From Pseudomonadota bacterium (GTDB lineage Bacteria > Myxococcota_A > Polyangia > Polyangiales > Polyangiaceae), in assembly GCA_023431345.1 (NCBI GenBank), contig JAEYWK010000160.1:1-64000 (forward strand): DNA of 64,000 nucleotides, given 5' to 3'. The notes below the pieces were generated by a model. The model had not been told where the DNA came from and did no database searches. It was given only the letters and a program-made list of their open reading frames with translations. The position numbers were made by a program, and so were the translations under genes. This document shows positions 62,201 to 64,000 of the stretch, piece by piece. Each line of letters begins with the position of its first letter. Position 1 is the first letter of the stretch.

Positions 62201-63853
62201 GTCGACGCGATCATCGCCAAGACTCGTCACTCGACGCCGGGCGTGACGCTGATCTCGCCGCCCCCGCACCACGACATCTACTCGATCGAAGACCTGGCGC
62301 AGCTGATCTTCGACTTGAAGATGACGAACCCCAAGGCGCGCATCAGCGTGAAGCTGGTGGCCGAGGCCGGCGTCGGCACGGTGGCGGCGGGCGTGGCCAA
62401 GGCGCACGCGGACGTGATCCTGATCTCCGGTCACGACGGCGGCACGGGTGCGTCGCCCCTCACCTCGATCAAGCACGCGGGCATCCCGTGGGAGATGGGC
62501 CTGGCCGAGACGCACCAGGTGCTGGTGAAGAACGACCTACGCAGCCGCGTGGTCTTGCAGACCGACGGTCAGATGCGCACTGGCCGCGACGTCGTGCTCG
62601 CGGCGCTGCTCGGCGCCGAAGAGTTCGGCTTCGCGACGGCGCCGCTCGTGGCCTCCGGCTGCATCATGATGCGCAAGTGCCACCTGAACACGTGCCCGGT
62701 GGGCATCGCGACGCAAGATCCGGTCCTGCGCGCGAAGTTCGAGGGCAAGCCCGAGCACGTGGTTCGCTTCATGTTCTACGTCGCCGAAGAGGCGCGCGAG
62801 ATCATGGCTTCGCTGGGCTTCCGCAGCATCCGCGAGATGGTCGGGCACAGCGAGCGCATCCGCGTCCGCAAGACCGAGCACTGGAAGGCCTCGCGCATCG
62901 ACTTCTCCGACGTGCTCACCCCCATCACGCCCGGGCCGGGCGTGGGGGTGTGCAAGATGCAGGAGCAAGATCACGGCCTCGACAAGTCGATCGACAACAA
63001 GCTGATCGAGTTGTGTCAGCCGGCGCTCACGAACAAGACGCCGGTTCGCCACAGCCTGCAGGTGCGCAACGTCGACCGCACCATCGGCGGCATGCTCGCG
63101 GGCGAGGTCGCGCGGCGCTTCGGCAAAGACGGCCTGCCCGACGGCACCATCCGCTTCGATTTCAAGGGCACCGCGGGCCAGAGCTTCGGCGCCTTCGCCA
63201 CCAACGGCATGGAGCTGAACCTCGAAGGCGACGTGAACGACTACGTCGGCAAAGGCCTCTCCGGCGGCGTGCTCACGGTGAGGCCCTTCGCGGGCGTCAC
63301 CTTCCGCGCCGATCAAAACATCATCCTCGGCAACACCGCGCTCTACGGCGCGACGTCGGGGAAGGCGTTCTTGAACGGCAAGGCGGGCGAGCGCTTCGCG
63401 GTGCGTAACAGCGGCGCGAGCGCCGTCGTCGAAGGCGTGGGTGACCACGGCTGCGAGTACATGACCGGCGGTCGCGTGGTCGTGCTCGGCCGCACCGGCC
63501 GTAACTTCGGCGCCGGCATGAGCGGCGGCTTCGCCTACGTGCTCGACGAAGCGGGCGACTTCGAGAAGCGCTGCAACATGGAGATGATCGAGCTCGAGGC
63601 GCTGAGCCCCGATGACGCGGCCTACGTGGCGGGCATGATCGAAGAGCACCTGGCGCGCACCGGCTCCGCCAAAGCGCGGGAGCTGCTGCGCGATTGGGAG
63701 AGCACCGTCGGCCGCATGGTGAAGGTGTTCCCGAAGGAGTATCGCCGCGTGCTGGAAGAGCAGCAGAACGCCAAGAACAAGGGGCCTGAGCGGCCTTCGA
63801 TGCTCCCCGCGATGCAGGCCGAGCCGAAGTCGGGCGTCATCGCCGGCGGCTGA
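59279..63853 (+). CDS. gltB: Glutamate synthase (NADPH) large subunit
   Basis: The 1524-residue enzyme makes glutamate from glutamine and 2-oxoglutarate. The N-terminal class II amidotransferase uses Cys19 (EHDACGVGF), exposed after removal of an 18-residue propeptide. The central FMN domain follows, with LISPPPHHDIYSIEDLAQLI and SGHDGGTGASPLTS. The [3Fe-4S] cluster cysteines are C1128, C1134 and C1139 (CIMMRKCHLNTC). The C-terminal beta-helix domain shows GGVLTVRPF and repeated glycine turns. Length is normal for the alpha subunit. It is followed by gltD. Confidence 0.97.
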   Translation: MPLPQRQGLYDPRYEHDACGVGFVANIKGEASHDIVKKGVDILLNLVHRGASGCDPLTGDGAGILMQVPHKFFKKACDSADIELPEPGRYGVGLVFLPRDRNDRRRCQQILEDKIFGTGQRLIGWRDVSVNDAALGPLARASAPVIRQVFIGSNTDDQGAFERKLFVIRRWAERTVRESNIASKGSFYLPSLSSRTIIYKGLLLAEQLAGFYQELEDPDMESALAMVHQRFSTNTFPTWELAQPFRVLAHNGEINTVRGNAAWMSAREQLFKGEVFGEDVRHILPTITPGGSDTAMLDNTAELLLQAGRSLPHVMMMLVPEAWQNDEQMPEHKKAFYEYHSCLVEPWDGPAALAFTDGKRIGGMLDRNGLRPARWTETKDGLVVLGSETGVLEFPAENIERKGRLEPGRMFLVDTEKGRIVEDEEIKDEICRKKAYGKWIRENKIALADIEASPPTATAREHTTLLQRQKVFGYTQEDLRLLMAPMAGAGDEPRGSMGTDTPLAVLSDRPQLVFAYFKQHFAQVTNPAIDPIREAMVMSLKAYIGGEGNILFELPDQAQMLELPDPILSNQDLAKLRETPLSTLRTPPTLPMLYPVAEGGEGLKAALDELCRQASLAVLDGHALLILSDRGSTEHMAPVPSLLATGAVHNHLLRNGTRMKVGIIVETGEAREVHHFCLLFGYGAGAVNPYLAFESLHQMAQQGTPGLKDPELAQKKYIKAVNKGLLKVMSKMGISTLQSYQGAQIFEAIGLSPDLIDRYFTNTSSRISGIDLDVIAEESRRRHDFAYPKATEPTGYLDLGGQYHYRAQGERHLWDPSTVSKLQHAVRMEDVKSYQEYSRLINDQSSGPITLRGLWELAPNGAPVPLEEVESAAEIVKRFATGAMSYGSISAEAHENLAIAMNRIGGRSNTGEGGESEERFKPDANGDLRRSSIKQVASGRFGVTTYYLVNADELQIKVSQGAKPGEGGELPGHKVDAIIAKTRHSTPGVTLISPPPHHDIYSIEDLAQLIFDLKMTNPKARISVKLVAEAGVGTVAAGVAKAHADVILISGHDGGTGASPLTSIKHAGIPWEMGLAETHQVLVKNDLRSRVVLQTDGQMRTGRDVVLAALLGAEEFGFATAPLVASGCIMMRKCHLNTCPVGIATQDPVLRAKFEGKPEHVVRFMFYVAEEAREIMASLGFRSIREMVGHSERIRVRKTEHWKASRIDFSDVLTPITPGPGVGVCKMQEQDHGLDKSIDNKLIELCQPALTNKTPVRHSLQVRNVDRTIGGMLAGEVARRFGKDGLPDGTIRFDFKGTAGQSFGAFATNGMELNLEGDVNDYVGKGLSGGVLTVRPFAGVTFRADQNIILGNTALYGATSGKAFLNGKAGERFAVRNSGASAVVEGVGDHGCEYMTGGRVVVLGRTGRNFGAGMSGGFAYVLDEAGDFEKRCNMEMIELEALSPDDAAYVAGMIEEHLARTGSAKARELLRDWESTVGRMVKVFPKEYRRVLEEQQNAKNKGPERPSMLPAMQAEPKSGVIAGG

Positions 63854-63931
63854 ACGGAGCCGCTCCCCTCACCCGAGCCTTTCAACGAACCGGACCCGCG
63901 CGGGGTCCGGATCCTCACCGACAAACGAGAT

Positions 63932-64000
63932 ATGGGCAAAGTCACCGGTTTTCTAGAGTTCGAGCGTCAAGATCCTTCCAAGCGCCCCGCCGCCGAGCGC
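63932..64000 (+). CDS. gltD: Glutamate synthase small subunit, start only (partial)
   Basis: The 23 visible residues (MGKVTGFLEFERQ, then DPSKRPAAER) match the GltD N-terminus. This subunit binds FAD and supplies electrons from NADPH to GltB. It starts 78 bases after the gltB stop, in the usual gltBD order, and runs off the window end. Completeness cannot be judged. Confidence 0.9.
   Translation, partial: MGKVTGFLEFERQDPSKRPAAER

Overview
The window is a GC-rich, tightly packed bacterial chromosome segment carrying core genes. The best guess for the source is a myxobacterium, probably of the Polyangia (Myxococcota). Supporting this are secreted lipoproteins with Gly/Ala-rich linkers after the lipobox, two large Ser/Thr kinases (one with the HRDVSPGN catalytic loop often seen in myxobacteria), a sigma-54 activator, a candidate sigma-54 promoter, a diguanylate cyclase and a bactofilin. 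The assignment rests on gene content and style only; there is no rRNA in the window to confirm it. I found no rRNA, tRNA, insertion sequence, prophage or CRISPR array. No gene-free stretch exceeds about 300 bases.

Layout. 1-4.2 kb: surface lipoproteins (a short one, a VWA/MIDAS-type one, a Sel1-repeat one). 4.2-8.5 kb: an RND efflux pump and its adaptor, with a perfect inverted repeat on the adaptor's predicted -10 box. 8.6-10.8 kb: SDR oxidoreductase, DinB-family protein, and a small CBS protein behind a candidate sigma-54 promoter. 10.8-12.9 kb: rpsB-tsf with promoter and terminator. 12.9-15.4 kb: Ser/Thr kinase and DUF4190-like membrane protein. 15.4-17.9 kb: gatC-gatA-GNAT (gatB not here). 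18-21.5 kb: hybrid histidine kinase convergent with a second Ser/Thr kinase. 21.6-25.1 kb: epimerase-like SDR, acyltransferase and truB. 25.1-28.3 kb: an orphan protein with a FliK/SctP-like C-terminus, a CNNM/CorC-type protein, and a single-pass membrane protein. 28.5-33.2 kb: trpG-trpD-trpC, a XerC/D recombinase, an N-formylglutamate amidohydrolase and rpmB. 33.3-36.8 kb: a degenerate gamma-glutamyltransferase-like protein, a DUF72-like protein, an LpxL-like acyltransferase and a TrmN6-like methyltransferase. 36.7-39.1 kb: the rpsP-khpA-rimM-trmD-SPOUT operon. 39.2-41.7 kb: a NifU-like protein, a secreted protein and map. 41.9-43.9 kb: a long charged helix fused to a catalytically degenerate Fic domain. 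44-48 kb: diguanylate cyclase, NtrC-type activator and TolC-like channel. 48.2-52.5 kb: beta-barrel protein and LptD-like protein, bactofilin, SRPBCC-like protein. 52.6-59 kb: an AddAB-type helicase-nuclease. 59.3-64 kb: gltB and the start of gltD.

How the genes work together. Translation genes dominate: rpsB, tsf, rpsP, rpmB, rimM, trmD, truB, gatCA and map. Tryptophan synthesis (trpGDC) and ammonia assimilation (gltBD) give the metabolic theme. Envelope building and export are represented by the RND pump, TolC, LptD-like, LpxL-like and PlsC-like genes. Signalling is represented by the kinases, NtrC and c-di-GMP genes. The most unusual gene is the pseudo-Fic protein at 41889-43895: it keeps the fold signature and an inhibitory-like motif, but the catalytic histidine is phenylalanine and it sits behind a long lysine/glutamate/arginine-rich helix. 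The next most unusual are the degenerate GGT-like protein, the orphan FliK-like protein and the small LptD-like protein with two CxC pairs.
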